A stretch of DNA of 64,000 nucleotides, taken from Vanilla planifolia. Taxonomy: Eukaryota; Streptophyta; Magnoliopsida; Asparagales; Orchidaceae. A model generated the notes under the pieces. It searched no databases, was not told where the DNA came from, and was given only the letters and a program-made list of their open reading frames with translations. The position numbers were made by a program, and so were the translations under genes. The DNA lies in contig CM043874.1 of assembly GCA_023846275.1 (NCBI GenBank), positions 31,097,630 through 31,161,629 of the forward strand. Reading direction: 5' to 3'. The stretch's first letter is position 1; every line of letters begins with the position of its first letter. Positions 37,487 through 49,235 of this stretch are shown one piece after another.

Positions 37487-39392
37487 TGATGTGATGATCA
37501 CAAAACTAAGTTAAATGTTACTAATACCTTGTTAAGTTTTGTATTATTTTAGTTCAATCTTAAGATTTTACTCTAATGGTTAGGTTTGTTCGTGCGAAGA
37601 CTTTAGCATCTAAAGTGGATGGGGATTGAAGACTTGCTAATTTTGGAGCCAAGAACCAAGCTATTTATGAAATGGCTAATCTATAAAGAACTTACATTCT
37701 TAATCATTTATATGTTTAATATATTAATCCTTTCTTTTCTTTGTAATTATGGAACCTAAGATCATAATTATTATTCATGCATTTTTTGAGTTAATTTTTG
37801 GTGATATGTAGTATGTATTAAGATTTTTTGTTTAAAACCTAACTTTTTAATATAAACCTTTGTACAAAAGTATTTTAGTATTTTTTTACCTAAGCACCTG
37901 CTCTTCAATTAAGCCCAAGGATTAGGCCAAGTGGCCTAAAGCACTTTGCATTGTGCCATGACAAGTTTTGGGTCAGTACTAATTGAACCTGAGCTGGGTC
38001 AAGCCTAAGTCTTGATGAAGGTATAATCTTATAGCAGCTTGGGTTAAATTAGGTTCGGGCATCACTCCTGAACCCAAATTAATTTTATTGAGTCATACTC
38101 AAAATAGTCAAGTAGTGAGATTAGGTCAAGTTAGATTCATGTATGCATGCAGATGACTTGGGTTATCAAGAGCATCAAGGGGTAGCCAGTCTCATTTAGG
38201 TTGCCTTAATTATGTAGTGGAACTAAGATATACTACAAATTATATGTACATTTTTGCTTTGTGAGGCTAATGTCATGGGCACCTATTTGCTTTCAAACTC
38301 AAACCAAATCAATATTGTCTAATCACACAATTTTGTGATCAAAAGATAGAAATTGTGTCCACCTCTTAAACAAGGATCATGGTCCATCTTATCATCCATT
38401 TGACGAGCCTGATCAAATGGTCATGATTAGTTCTACTATTTTGATTTATAGATTCCATCTAATTATCCATCCAATAAACCTAATCAAATAACTAAGATCA
38501 ACTCTATCTTTATGAACAATGCTCTTGTGCTTCAATATTGTCCATCCAACATGTAGGATCTAACGATCCAAATCAAATACCACTTGGATTAGATTTGGAC
38601 CCTTTAATCAATCTTATGATCAAATGAGTTATGTTTTGTCCACCTAAATCGGATGATTGCTGCTCTTCTTTTTTTTTCATTTCCAATAATTTCTACCCTT
38701 CAAAAAAGGTCAATTCTAATAATTAAAAGGGGGTTATTTTTGACATATTTTTGTTTAGACTATAAATAGATGTCATTTAACAATATTTTCATTAATCGAT
38801 TTGAAAAACTGATAAAACACTTAAGAGAAGTCCAAAACCAAAAGCATCATTTTCATTACATGATTATAGAAGCTATGGGTTCTTTAGTCATTTCTTGCTT
38901 CTATAGCTCTCCACGTTATTTATTTTACATCATTCAATAACATTTACATATATAGTTGTGCCATTCTTGTTTGGAAAATTCAAAGATGTAGAAGCTTTGT
39001 ATACACTATTTTTTGTAAAGCATTCATATTTTTTTGAAGCCAAATTTCTTATATTTTTTTGATATCTCATTAGAGCACCAGATTATGCTTCGTTTACCCC
39101 TACTAACTTTAGTAAAAATGGAGGGGTTAATGGAAGCTCAATCAGGTGATCAAGGGTGGATGAAACATAAGTTTTGGCCAAAACACCTAAAAAATCTTGG
39201 TATTCTTTTATTGTTGTCAAAGTTTTATGTTTCATTTCATAGAATAATATTCCTAAAAAAAATTTTATTACTAAACATAAGATTTTTCTTTAATTAAAAA
39301 TTTTTTTCAAAATAAAAAAAATCGAGATGTTTTATTCAAAGAACAATTCACCCTTACCCTCTTATGCAGTTAAACACACAAGATTCACATCA
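37487..39392 (+). mobile_element. 3' LTR of the 8.6 kb copia element
   Basis: It is 1906 bp long, with the same TGATGTGA/TCACATCA ends as the 5' LTR. A TATA box TATAAATA is kept at 38761-38768, preceding the 'gatgtcatttaacaatatt' phrase shared with the 5' LTR. The two LTRs differ at many sites and by small indels, indicating an old insertion. Confidence 0.85.
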
Positions 39393-40487
39393 TTATATTT
39401 CTTATTATTAACTAAAGGGGAGATTAGATTATTAATCCTGTTGCATATACAAATTATAATAATTAATCATGTATGTAATCTGGTGAAAATTAAGTAAATA
39501 TTTGTTTGATCCATAACAACTTTTAAAAATTAAATTACGCAAATGTCTAAGTATTTAACCAAACCTAAACTTAGTCTATAACACATGAATTAGAATGTGT
39601 TTCTATCTTGAATTAGCCAACTAAACTTAATTATGATTTAATATGATATCTATAAGCTAGATAAAATATTTGGCTTGAACAGCCAAATATATGCTAAAAT
39701 AAAAACATCCAATATGATTCAACAAATTAAATTAATGTATGACATGATGTTAACAAATCAATATTAGTAATATAAGGTGTGATGTGCATGTGAACTCTCT
39801 TTAAGAAAAGATATTAGATTCTCAATCCCAATACAAAGGTTTAATTATGCTACCAAACCTAAACCTAATTACTTATGCACTATGATGGACAACATTCATT
39901 TCTTCATCCTTGAACCATATAAAGATTATATAAGTTTATGCTTAAATGCTACAACCATTCAAGTCTTGACAATATTTAACAATGTATAATGCTATTTTAT
40001 ATTATTATATCTAAAGAATCCATACATAAAGACTCATCATGGCAAAACATTTATTGTTAAAATTAGAAATAACCAAAAGCTCAAACTCTAATTGATAGTA
40101 AGGTATATCATTATATATTTATTAATATTAACAATATCATTGTCATTAATCAAGATGTCAAATTTAAGTTTTTAATTTAATTTTCTTCACCACCAAAACA
40201 TTCATCCAAATGACTCACATAATCACCAACAACTTCCACATCCCTTTTTTTCCTAGAATATAAGACAATAATGTAGGATATGTCAAAATGTTTTTTTCCT
40301 TAAAACACAAGACCTCCACCTTCTTTATGCATTCCTTTTTATTAACCATCAGACTTTTTAGTAGAAAGTGGAAGAAATAACTTTTTTTTGAAGGAAAGTG
40401 CTCATCGCTCTAGAGATCATAAAAATCTCTTTGTTAAGTTGCTCCTTAAAATGTTCATTCAATTTCTCTCCAACTCCTTACAAACGT
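39393..40487. other. AT-rich spacer, nothing recognised
   Basis: It lies between the copia 3' LTR and the outer LTR of the next gypsy. No open frame, repeat or known motif stands out. Confidence 0.4.
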
Positions 40488-42148
40488 TGTCACACCCTAC
40501 CAACCATATCATTAGTATTACTATCTAACTGACAACAAATTAGAATACTCACAACTAAAAATGAGGATGTAAACACTATAAACAGGTGTGATGAAATAAT
40601 AAACACATCCTATCTTGATATAAATCCAATTTTTATCTCAAAAAAAGTGTATGCATACCTATTATATAATATTCTTAGAAACATAATAGCAAAATAAAAT
40701 CAACATATAGAAGATCACTCGTACAACTCAACATGCCATTCTAGGTATTATGTTTGTTTGGATATGTGGCATGTCCTATAATGTAAGTAGGGATAAGCAT
40801 AAAAAGTCTAGTATGTGAATTCTACATGAATAAATAACAAAGGTATGATAAAATATGATATCAAAAGTGATAGCATAATGTCAACATGGTATATCAAAAA
40901 TATTTAAAATATAAAGTAATGAATAGAAACATATTATATAAATGAAATATATATACACATCTTTATTCTTTTATTTCATATTTTTTATTTCTTTTCTCTT
41001 TTTATATTTCATTTATTTTTTTATATCTAGGCTCCAAATATTTCTCATAGGACTATACCATATAACTTAATCCTGTCTCATCTCACCTATGATATCTTAT
41101 CATTTTTAGACCACTTCTTATAAGCATGCCCATAGGTATAGTTGGTCAGTCATATATATCACATATTATCTCCATTCCTCATCCCTACACTAAGAATAAG
41201 CAGCATCAAAGAAGTTCTCTAATACAATCTTATTTCACTCATCTCATAGCCTAGTATCAAACTAATGCTTATGATACTTAATATCTTATACTTATGCTCA
41301 TCACATCTCATAGAATATCATAACCTAGTATAAAACCAATGCCTATGATATTTAATATCTTGTGTAAAGGCTAATCACATCTTATAGAATCTCATAGCTT
41401 GGTATCAAATCAATACTTATGATGCCCAATATCCTATGCTGGTACTCATCACATCTCATGGAATCATGAGAACAAATCCATAAAAATTTTATTTATTATT
41501 TTCTTTTCTTTTTCTAGTAACATCTTTAACTCTATTATCTTTATCACACATCCTATCATATACTTATCTTTTATTCTCTAGTTTAAAGTATATTACAATA
41601 TCATATTATGTAATGAAACCACGAGATCGAAGGTAGAAATACAATAGAATCTTTCCTTCTTCAATCTAATCTCTGTCGGGTTTCAAATCACAACCTCCTT
41701 GTAATTTATGGTGATAAAAAGCCTGTAGCCTCAACAATTATGCTTCTACTCATTCACTGGAGCCTACGTTTCCTTTTCGATATCTAAAACCTTCCACAAT
41801 AGTTGTTCAGTGAGCAAACCCTACCGAATAGCTCTTGGAAATCATCGCTCTCACAAACTCTTCCTGCATCGGTGGAAGCTACGGGAAATGACGAGGCGTC
41901 AGAAGTTTTAGGATATTTATCATCCTTATTTTTTATTTATTTATTTATTTTAATATTTTTTCTAATAACTTCAAAAATTAATTAAAATTTTACAAGGACT
42001 CCAAAAATTATCGATAATGATCAAAATTTATCACCAAATTTTTTCCATTCAAATTTATATTCACATTTCAATTTAATTTTTTGATAATAATTTTATCAAA
42101 TGCTAAAAAACACTTACCTTAAAATGATTATAATGACAAGTCATTACA
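40488..42148 (-). mobile_element. 3' LTR (1661 bp) of the gypsy element
   Basis: On the minus strand it begins TGTAATGACTTG at 42148, right after the polypurine tract, and ends GGGTGTGACA at 40488. About 40488-41612 matches 47042-48170 phrase by phrase. 41613-42148, with a G+C-richer patch at 41780-41905, has no match in the upper LTR. It contains three ~74-bp tandem units at 41251-41470. Confidence 0.75.
41251..41470 (-). repeat. Three ~74-bp tandem units within the 3' LTR
   Basis: Units start at 41251, 41325 and 41398 with 'cTaGTATcAAAcc' and each ends in a 'catcacatctcatagaat'-type phrase. The same three-unit array is in the other LTR at 47811-48030, so it existed before the element inserted. 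Confidence 0.8.
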
Positions 42149-42150
42149 AT

Positions 42151-42162
42151 CCCTCCTCTTTA
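42151..42162 (-). promoter_or_regulatory. Polypurine tract of the gypsy element
   Basis: On the minus strand AAAGAGGAGGG immediately precedes the LTR start TGTAATG. It follows the decayed 'FGQNFL'-type end of pol typical of plant gypsy elements. Confidence 0.65.
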
Positions 42163-43604
42163 AGAAATTTTGTCCAAATTTCAAAATAAATCTAAGTATT
42201 GAGCTTTCATATTAGCTTCTACTCCTAGTTGTTTCTATATCAATATGATTTTACCACAACACTCTAATCACAGGAATTACTATATTTCTTAATATTTTTT
42301 TCGATCAAGAAATTTTATTGGTTTCTCCTGATATGTCATATTATGTTGAATTTTAATTCTTTCTATATCATATTTGATTATATGTGTTGGATCAAAGACA
42401 TATTCTTATAGAAGAGATATATGAAATATATCATTATTTCAACAAATTACACTAGCAAAGTAATTCTATAAGTCACTTGTCTTACCTTTTCTAAAATATG
42501 GAAAGTCCAATATATTTTATCTTTAATTTTTTTGTTTTACCAAATCTAAAAATGTCTTTCAATTGCCTAACTTTGATAAACACATGAACACTTATCAAAA
42601 ATTCAACATTCTTATGTTTGTTGTCAAACTACTTTTTTTTGTCTGTCTTGTGATGTTTAAATTCTTTCTTTAATTAACTTCACTTTTTTTATAATATCAT
42701 TAACAAAATCATGCCCAATAAGATATTTTTCTTTACCCTCAAACTAATACAATGGAGATTAATATTTTTTCTATACAGAGCTTTATAAAAAGCCATCCTA
42801 ACAGTAACTTGATAGTTATTGCATGTAAATTCAACTAAAAGAAGGCTACTCTCTTAATCTCTTCTAAAATCTAGAATACATAATAATAGTAAATGACTTT
42901 AATTATCTACTTTGTTTGGTCATTTATTTGTGGGTGAAAAAGTCATACTAAATTTCAACTACATACTAAAAGCTTGATGCAACTTTTTCTAAAAATAAGA
43001 TATAAATTTAGGATCTTTATTAGATAAATTTTTTAACATGTCATAATTTCACAATCTGATACAAATACATACGAGCTAACTTTTTAGCTATAAATGTCAC
43101 CTTTTATTGCTAAGAAATATACTATTTTAATTCTTGATATATTTTTATTCCTATAAGATGAATAGTGTAGTTGGAGTTGTGAGCTACTTTTAATAGTAAT
43201 TGCTTCACTTATTGATGGTTACAAATACATAGATGACCTTAAAATCTCAAGATATCACTTTTAACTAAATTAAAATCAGATTTTCAACTATTTTTAATTT
43301 TTTAAATTAATTTTGACATTCTTCATCTTGAAGTTGATCTTCTTTGATAAACTTTATTTGGTCTGGTTTGATAAATAACTCATATAATAATTATATATTT
43401 ATTTATATTTTTTAATAATAAATTATCAATTTCAAATGTAATATTCTTTTTATCAGTGTAATCCACAATCAAATTAAGATTATTTCTACTCAAGACATCA
43501 ATAATAGCATTTGCTTTAATTGGATGATAAATACTTTATAGTTTATAATCTTTAATAAATTTTAGCCATCATCTTTATCTTCAATTTAGTTCTTTCAAAA
43601 TAAA

Positions 43605-44472
43605 CATGTATTTCAAACTTTGATGGTCAGTTAAAACTTCACATTTCACACCATAAAGATAATACCTCTTGAGTTGCAAAGCAAACACAATTACTGTTAA
43701 TTTTAGATCATAAACTAGATAATTATTTTAATATGATTTTAATTGCCTAGAAGAATATGCTATCACTTTCTCAAACTATATTAAAATATAACTCAATCCT
43801 TGAAATGATAAAATACTATAAATTTAGTAACCTTTAATTCCTTCAAGCAAAGTTAGCACTAAAGCAAATATTAATTTTTCTTTCAACTTCTAAAAGCTCT
43901 TCTCATAAGAGAAATTTCATTCAAATTTCACAACTTTTGAGTCAATATGGATAAAGATGTAATGATTTGAGAAAAATCTATAACAAAATCCATATTAATA
44001 CTTTCTTATTTTCATTCACGAATAGGTAAAAGTTGTAATAGTCCACTAGGCTTTTGTTGTTCTCCTTTCACCTATTAATAGATTTGGTATTTTCTAATGC
44101 ATTTTAAACTTTGATGGTCAATCATAACTTCAAATTTTATACAATAAAGTTAATGTCTTTAGAGTTTCAAAGCAAACACAATTGTTGCTAATTTTAGATC
44201 ATAAAATAAATAATTCTTTTCATATGATTTTAAATGCCTAAAAGCATATATTATCACTTTCCCAAACTATATTAAAACATAGCCCAATCCTTATAATAAT
44301 ATATCACTATAAATCTAGTAGCCTTTAGTTCCTTCAAGCAAAGTTAGCATTGAAGCTGATGTCAATTTTTCTTTCAACTTCTAAAAGCACTCCTCATATG
44401 AGACATCCCATTCAAATTTCATAGCTTTTTAAGTTAATCTGGATAAAAATACAATGATTTGAAAAAAATTTA
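43605..44472 (-). repeat. Duplicated RNase H segment flanking an integrase snippet
   Basis: 43605-43982 and 44096-44472 are diverged direct copies (offset ~491 bp) sharing phrases such as 'aaactttgatggtca', 'aaagcaaacacaatt' and 'ccttcaagcaaagttagca'. The 113 bp between them encodes the start of the integrase core on the minus strand. In a normal element that lies after RNase H, not between two copies. This indicates an internal tandem duplication with deletion, or recombination between two elements. Confidence 0.8.
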
Positions 44473-46781
44473 GATAAATGTTCTATAATATCCTGTCAAA
44501 CTCATAAAACTTATAACCTTAGTTATATTTATAAGTTGAGGCCAATGTACAATAGCCTCTATTTTTTAAAGATTCATAAACTACTTTCTATAATGATAGC
44601 TTGCCCTATAAATGTAGCTTTGGATAACTAGAATTCATATTATAAAAAATTAGCATAAAGTTAATTTGTACATAATGTTTATATCATAATATGCATATGC
44701 CCAACATGATCTTCTATACTTCTAGAATATACACGAATATAATCAATAAACATAATCACAAACTTATCAAGTTATTCTATGAATATTCTATTAATCAAAT
44801 CCATGAATATCATAGGTACATTTGTAAAGGCAAAAGATAATACCAAAAATTCATAACATCCATATCTAGTCTTAAAAGTGGCCTCAAATATGTCTTCTTT
44901 ATTTTTAATTGGCAATAACCCGACTCAAATCAATATTGAAAAATACTACAACACCTACAATTGATCAAATAAATCATTAATATGAGGCAAAGGATGTCAA
45001 TTTTTTATAGTAATTATGTTCAACTCCTTGTAATCAATACACATTCATAAACCACCATCTTTGTTTTTAATAATTAAAATATGTGCTTTCTATGAAGACA
45101 CACTGAGTCTAATAAAACTCTTATCCAACAATTCTTGAATATAAATTTTCACTTCTTGTAACTTTGTAGGTGCAAGTCTATATGGTGTTTTAGAAATAGG
45201 TTATGTTCTTGACACCAGTTGGATTTCAAGTTTTATTTCTTTATCTAGAGATAATCTTGATAATTCTTTTAGAAACACATTAAGATATTCACAAATAATA
45301 AGGATATCTTGAGATTTACTAAACTTTTAATCTGTAACTATCATAGATAGTAAAAATCCTTCACATCTTTTTGATAGTAATTTTAAGCTTTCAATGTAAA
45401 CAAAAGAAATTTTCTTTTCATTTTAATAATAAATCACTTCTTCACTAGATTAGATTTTTAGTTTCATTCTTTTCTTCACACAGTCAATCTTCACTTAATA
45501 TTTTATCAATCAATTCATACCCAAAATAATATAAAATTCTTATAAAGGTAGGACTATTAATTTCATAAAAAAAATCTTTCCCAACATATTTATATATCTA
45601 TTAATACATTTTTCAACTCTAATTTTAGTACCATCAGATAATTCATTAAGAATAAAATTTTTATTTGTTATAAATTTATAGATATAACATCATATGTATA
45701 CTAAGTAATGAATGAGTAAGATGGTCCACTATAAAAAAAGAATTAATTCTAAAATATACTAAAAAAATAATGTACATGAGATAACATAAGTGAAATAGGA
45801 TATCTCCTACTAAGAGATTACACATCCTAAGCTATCAACCTTTGTTTGGCAACTATGTCTTACCAGTACCTATAAACCCTGAGATAGATACAATGTCTTT
45901 GTCTATATCTTTGCTTGCTCCACCTCTATCATTAAAACTAGTAGTTGTTAAAGTTGTCTCATATGTAGTACCATCCTGGGGACCTAATATGATAATGTGA
46001 TCTACCTCACTATAAGTAAAGCATCAAATCTATACACTTTGCCTATACTAGCAAACCCTTTTATGAAATTTGTCATAGTTAAAATATTGAGGGGTCTTGT
46101 TAATTGTCTCTATGTCAGTCATAAGTTGGTGCTAAATCCTGATCTCCCATAACCAAATTTTCTACCTCCATGAAATCTTTTAAACCCTTTCTTATGAGAA
46201 GTCATGTTTTCTCACTACCTGAGTCATTTCTCCCTTTTTTTTCTTCCTTTTTTGAGATTCTAATAGTTGTAGATTTTATTCCACTAACTTGGCATTCTAA
46301 ACAAGATCATACAAATCAATTGTCTTGTATAATGCCAAAGCCACCTTTTAATATCATATCGTAAGCCCTTGTAAAACATAAAACATCATTGCTCTTTAGA
46401 TCTTATCATATCAGAAATACGTTGTGCCAGAATACTGAACTTCTTTTCTCATACTTAGACATTTTCAAATCATTCTAGACCAATTTTGATAGATCTAATT
46501 ACATTTTTTCCTAGCAGATATAAGCTTATAATTATTTTCAAAATCTTCAATAAAATGCTATCATAAAATCACTTTCACATCATTCTCTAACACCAAAATA
46601 GATAGAGAAACTCTCCTATGATCAGAGTAGCCCACGCCATCAAATATTTTATTCATCTACTTGATCCATCATTCTACTATGAAAGGATCTGCACTTTCAA
46701 CAAAATGAGGAAGCTTCATATGATAAAACTGATCAACCAATTTATCCAGCATAAAACTTTCTTCTTACATCCTCATACGTT

Positions 46782-46802
46782 ATGATGATGATGATGATGA
46801 TG
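46782..46802 (+). repeat. (ATG)7 microsatellite
   Basis: Seven perfect ATG units lie in the decayed gag region of the gypsy element. Confidence 0.95.
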
Positions 46803-47025
46803 TTACTTGCACTAAGATATTTAGATTATTAAATCCATACAAATTAGAAGATACTTCTTTTTTATCTTCTTTTGGTTCTTGAATTTTGATTTAGTAAAAT
46901 TTCATATCAATATTCAAAATATCTATCAAATACTACATTTATGCAAACAATTTACTTTAGAATAGGTATATCATGCATATGTTGTGCCAGTGTACTCACT
47001 CAAATTCTTAGTTTTAATAATCATT

Positions 47026-47038
47026 GTCTCTAATACCA
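47026..47038 (-). promoter_or_regulatory. Primer binding site of the gypsy element
   Basis: The minus strand reads TGGTATTAGAGAC just inside the 5' LTR, close to TGGTATCAGAGC, complementary to initiator methionyl tRNA. It marks the inner LTR edge near 47042. Confidence 0.75.
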
Positions 47039-47041
47039 CTC

Positions 47042-48190
47042 TATTACACCCCACTTATTATATCACTAGTATTACTGGCCGACTGATAATAAATCAGAGT
47101 ACTCACAACTAAAAATAAGGGCATAAACACAACAGACAAGTGTGATAAAATAATAAAATGCATATTATCTTGATATAAATCTAATTTTTATCATAATAAA
47201 AAAATTGCATGCATTCCTATTCTATAACATCTTCAAAAAAACATAATAGAAAAATAAAATCAACATATACAAGATCTCTCTCACACCTCATATGCCACTC
47301 TAGGCCCCTTTTTATGTGAATCTATGATATGTCATATAATATAAAAGTGAGCATAAAATATCCAACAAATAAATTTGATATGAATAAATAACAAATATAT
47401 GATAAAAATAATATCAAAAGTGATAACATTATGTCAACATGGTATATCAAAAATAATTAACATATAAATATGAATAGCAACATGTTGCATACATCAAAAG
47501 TGATAATTTTGTTCTTTTATTTCATGTTACTTATTTTTTCTTTCTTTTCTTTTCCCTTTTTATATTCTTTTCATTTTCTTTATATTTAGGCCCCAGATAT
47601 TTTCTATATGACTATATCCTATACCTCAATCATATATTATCTTATTTTTAGTATCTCATCATCTCTAGACTTCTATATATAGAAATGCCTACAAGCATAG
47701 TTGGCTAGTCATATCTATCACATATTTTCTCTATCCCTTATTCTTACATTAAATGCAAACACTATCAGAGAATATCTTTAATGTCATCTCATCTCATCTC
47801 ATCTTATAGTCTAATATCAAACCAATGTCTATGATGCCTAGCATCTTATGTTGGCACTCATCATATCTCATAGAATATAATAGACTGATATCAAACTAGC
47901 GTCTATGATGCCAAGCATTCTATGTTGGTGCCCATCACATCTTATAGAATCTTATATTTTGGTATCAAACCAATGTTTATGATGTCTAGCATCTTATACT
48001 AGTGTTTATCACATCTCATAGGATCATAGAGACATCTAAAAAAATTATTTATTATTTTCTTTTATTTTTCTAATAAAGCCTTTAACTCTATTATTATTAT
48101 CACATATCACACATTATGTCATATGCTTATCTTTTATTCTTTTTTTAAGATGTATTATAATATTAGATTATGCAATTTATGTACATAAAT
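47042..48190 (-). mobile_element. 5' LTR of the gypsy element, distal part missing
   Basis: It matches 40488-41612 of the 3' LTR in order, including the 'gtcaacatggtatatcaaaaat' phrase and the three ~74-bp units at 47811-48030. Similarity stops near 48170-48190. The ~535 bp that should follow, including the LTR start, is not seen. The LTR was therefore truncated or replaced. Confidence 0.75.
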
Positions 48191-48649
48191 ATCATGTTAT
48201 ACTTAATTTAAATCATACTTGCATCACTAATAATTAAATTCACCTAGCTTTATTTCAATGATCTTTTAATGCTTTTTTCTTTTCTTTTTCTTTTATATTT
48301 TTACAATAAATTTATAATTTATCTATATCAATTATTGTAGTTACATGTAGCTGTATTAACTCATTGAAATTAAACTCACCTTAATAGAACTTCTTATTTC
48401 TACTAATAGAAACTTTTTCTTGACTTATCGCCTTCAAAACAGTCTTTCTTCTATATAAAAGACTTCATTAATTTTTCATTTATTGGTAACATATTTCTAC
48501 AAACATTTATAAAAAAAGTTTTTGTTGATTACCACCCTTTTTTGTGTTGTTTTTTTTTTTTCATTGAACCATTTCTTTCTCCCAAATCTTCCTTTTTTTT
48601 CCTATACAACACCTTTCCTTTTTTTTAGATTCTCTTTTTCACCAACTGA
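48191..48649. other. LTR-like AT-rich stretch before the WEB pseudogene
   Basis: It is non-coding. 'attaaattcacctagctttatttcaatgatc' type phrases at 48231 recur, diverged, at 58731. This suggests LTR sequence from a family related to but different from the adjacent element. Pyrimidine-rich runs lie at 48530-48640. Confidence 0.35.
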
Positions 48650-49235
48650 TGGGGAGACAGCGCCATCACATGCTTGCCAGCGGCATCCTAAAACATCCCA
48701 AAATGACATATGCAGACGAAAAAATCGAAAACCAAAGGGAACTCTTGCATGCTGAGAAACCAAGAGATCAAAAAAGGCCAGTGCATCTCGATCATCAAAC
48801 TTGGAGTTTGGAAACACGATCACAATCCCCAGAGCAGAGTACAAATCCCTGAGTCGGAAGGTAGACATGGAAAAGTTGACAACGTGAAGCTTGCTGCAAA
48901 AAGGAGGCCATCAAGAGGCTGGAGGCTGCTCAGAAAGAGATGAAGAATATTGAGGCAGCAACAAAAAATGTCTCAGAAGAATTGAGATGGCAGAAGCAGC
49001 AAAGAAAGCTGTAGGAGTGTAGCTAAGGCGATGGAACGATCAGCAGAAGGGTGAAAGCACTCTAGAGGGGATGGAGAAAAGTGATCGGATGATGAACAGG
49101 TCACCATCTCGGAAGGCTCTGCTTCCAGCTCTAAGTCGTGCATTCCACAGGTCACCATCTGAACTTGCCAATATGATAAACATGATAAAGGCGTACGACT
49201 TGCTTCCTGCCCGTGTTCTAAACCAAGAATATTAA
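48650..49235 (+). pseudogene. WEB/PMI2-family coiled-coil protein pseudogene
   Basis: Reading through frame breaks gives three consecutive blocks matching the C-terminal half of plant WEB-family proteins (DUF827; WEAK CHLOROPLAST MOVEMENT UNDER BLUE LIGHT and At5g55860-like). The first is 'KRSKKASASRSS' then 'NTITIPRAEYKSLSRKV' at about 48764-48866 (family 'ISLEEYESLSRKV'). The second is 'KKEAIKRLEAAQKEM' at about 48898-48943. The third is 'MAEAAKKAVGV' then 'LRRWNDQQ' at 48986-49045 (family 'AEAAKKAVEGELRRWREREQ'). 'SRKALLPALSRAFHR' (family 'KKALLPNLSG.F.RKK') is near 49105-49155, and the stop is TAA 49233-49235. Family members bind chloroplast-movement partners through coiled coils. In-frame stops (TGA 48753, TGA 48885, TAG 49020) and shifts near 48897 and 48986 show it is broken. 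The region is much richer in G+C than its surroundings. N-terminal sequence is absent, and the upstream edge is uncertain. Confidence 0.75.

Larger units (their letters stand above)
30794..39392 (+). mobile_element. Near-complete Sirevirus-type Ty1/copia element (8.6 kb)
   Basis: Two direct LTRs (30794-32690 and 37487-39392) flank gag-pol on the plus strand. Each LTR starts TGATGTGA and ends TCACATCA, a perfect 8-bp inverted repeat. An initiator-Met-tRNA-type primer binding site follows the 5' LTR, and a polypurine tract (37299-37310) precedes the 3' LTR. The flanking 5 bp (CCCTT and TTATA) do not match, so no target-site duplication is visible. Gag-pol order is that of copia, with Sirevirus-like gag and integrase. 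All frames carry stops. Confidence 0.85.
42163..47025 (-). pseudogene. Degenerate gypsy gag-pol with internal duplication
   Basis: Minus-strand order. Gag 'FVESADPF' then 'IKYLMAWATLI' (usual 'MEKIFDALGV') is at about 46705-46615. Protease-like 'NFILFWV.ID' (usual 'FDVILGMDWL') is at about 45545-45510. RT 'KNKDGGL.MCIDYKELN' is at about 45070-45015 and 'DDLFDQL'-type 'NDLFDQL' near 44965; the active site 'FIDY' at 44750-44739 has the second catalytic Asp changed to Tyr. An RNase H segment at 44472-44096 is followed by an integrase snippet ('SGLLQLLPIREW' type) at 44095-43983. RNase H then appears a second time at 43982-43605, ending in 'LTDHQSLKYMF' and 'YHPIKANAIIDVLSR' at about 43535-43490. 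The C-terminal 'IFHISLL' and 'MTYQEKPIKFLDRK' are at about 42425-42305. Confidence 0.8.
40488..48190 (-). mobile_element. Ty3/gypsy element with both LTRs, minus strand
   Basis: Long direct repeats at 40488-41612 and 47042-48190 flank a minus-strand pol. A primer binding site (47026-47038) sits at the inner edge of the upper LTR, and a polypurine tract (42151-42162) beside the lower LTR. Gag, protease, RT, RNase H and integrase motifs can all be traced, with a segmental duplication in the middle. The upper LTR is shortened or rearranged beyond 48190. The motif style is Del/Tekay-like. Confidence 0.8.

Noticed and set aside
46170-46364. 64-codon plus-strand ORF
   Set aside because: It is antisense to decayed gypsy gag. 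No motif of its own.
48602-48868. 88-codon minus-strand ORF
   Set aside because: It is antisense to the WEB-family pseudogene, whose reading on the plus strand explains the sequence.
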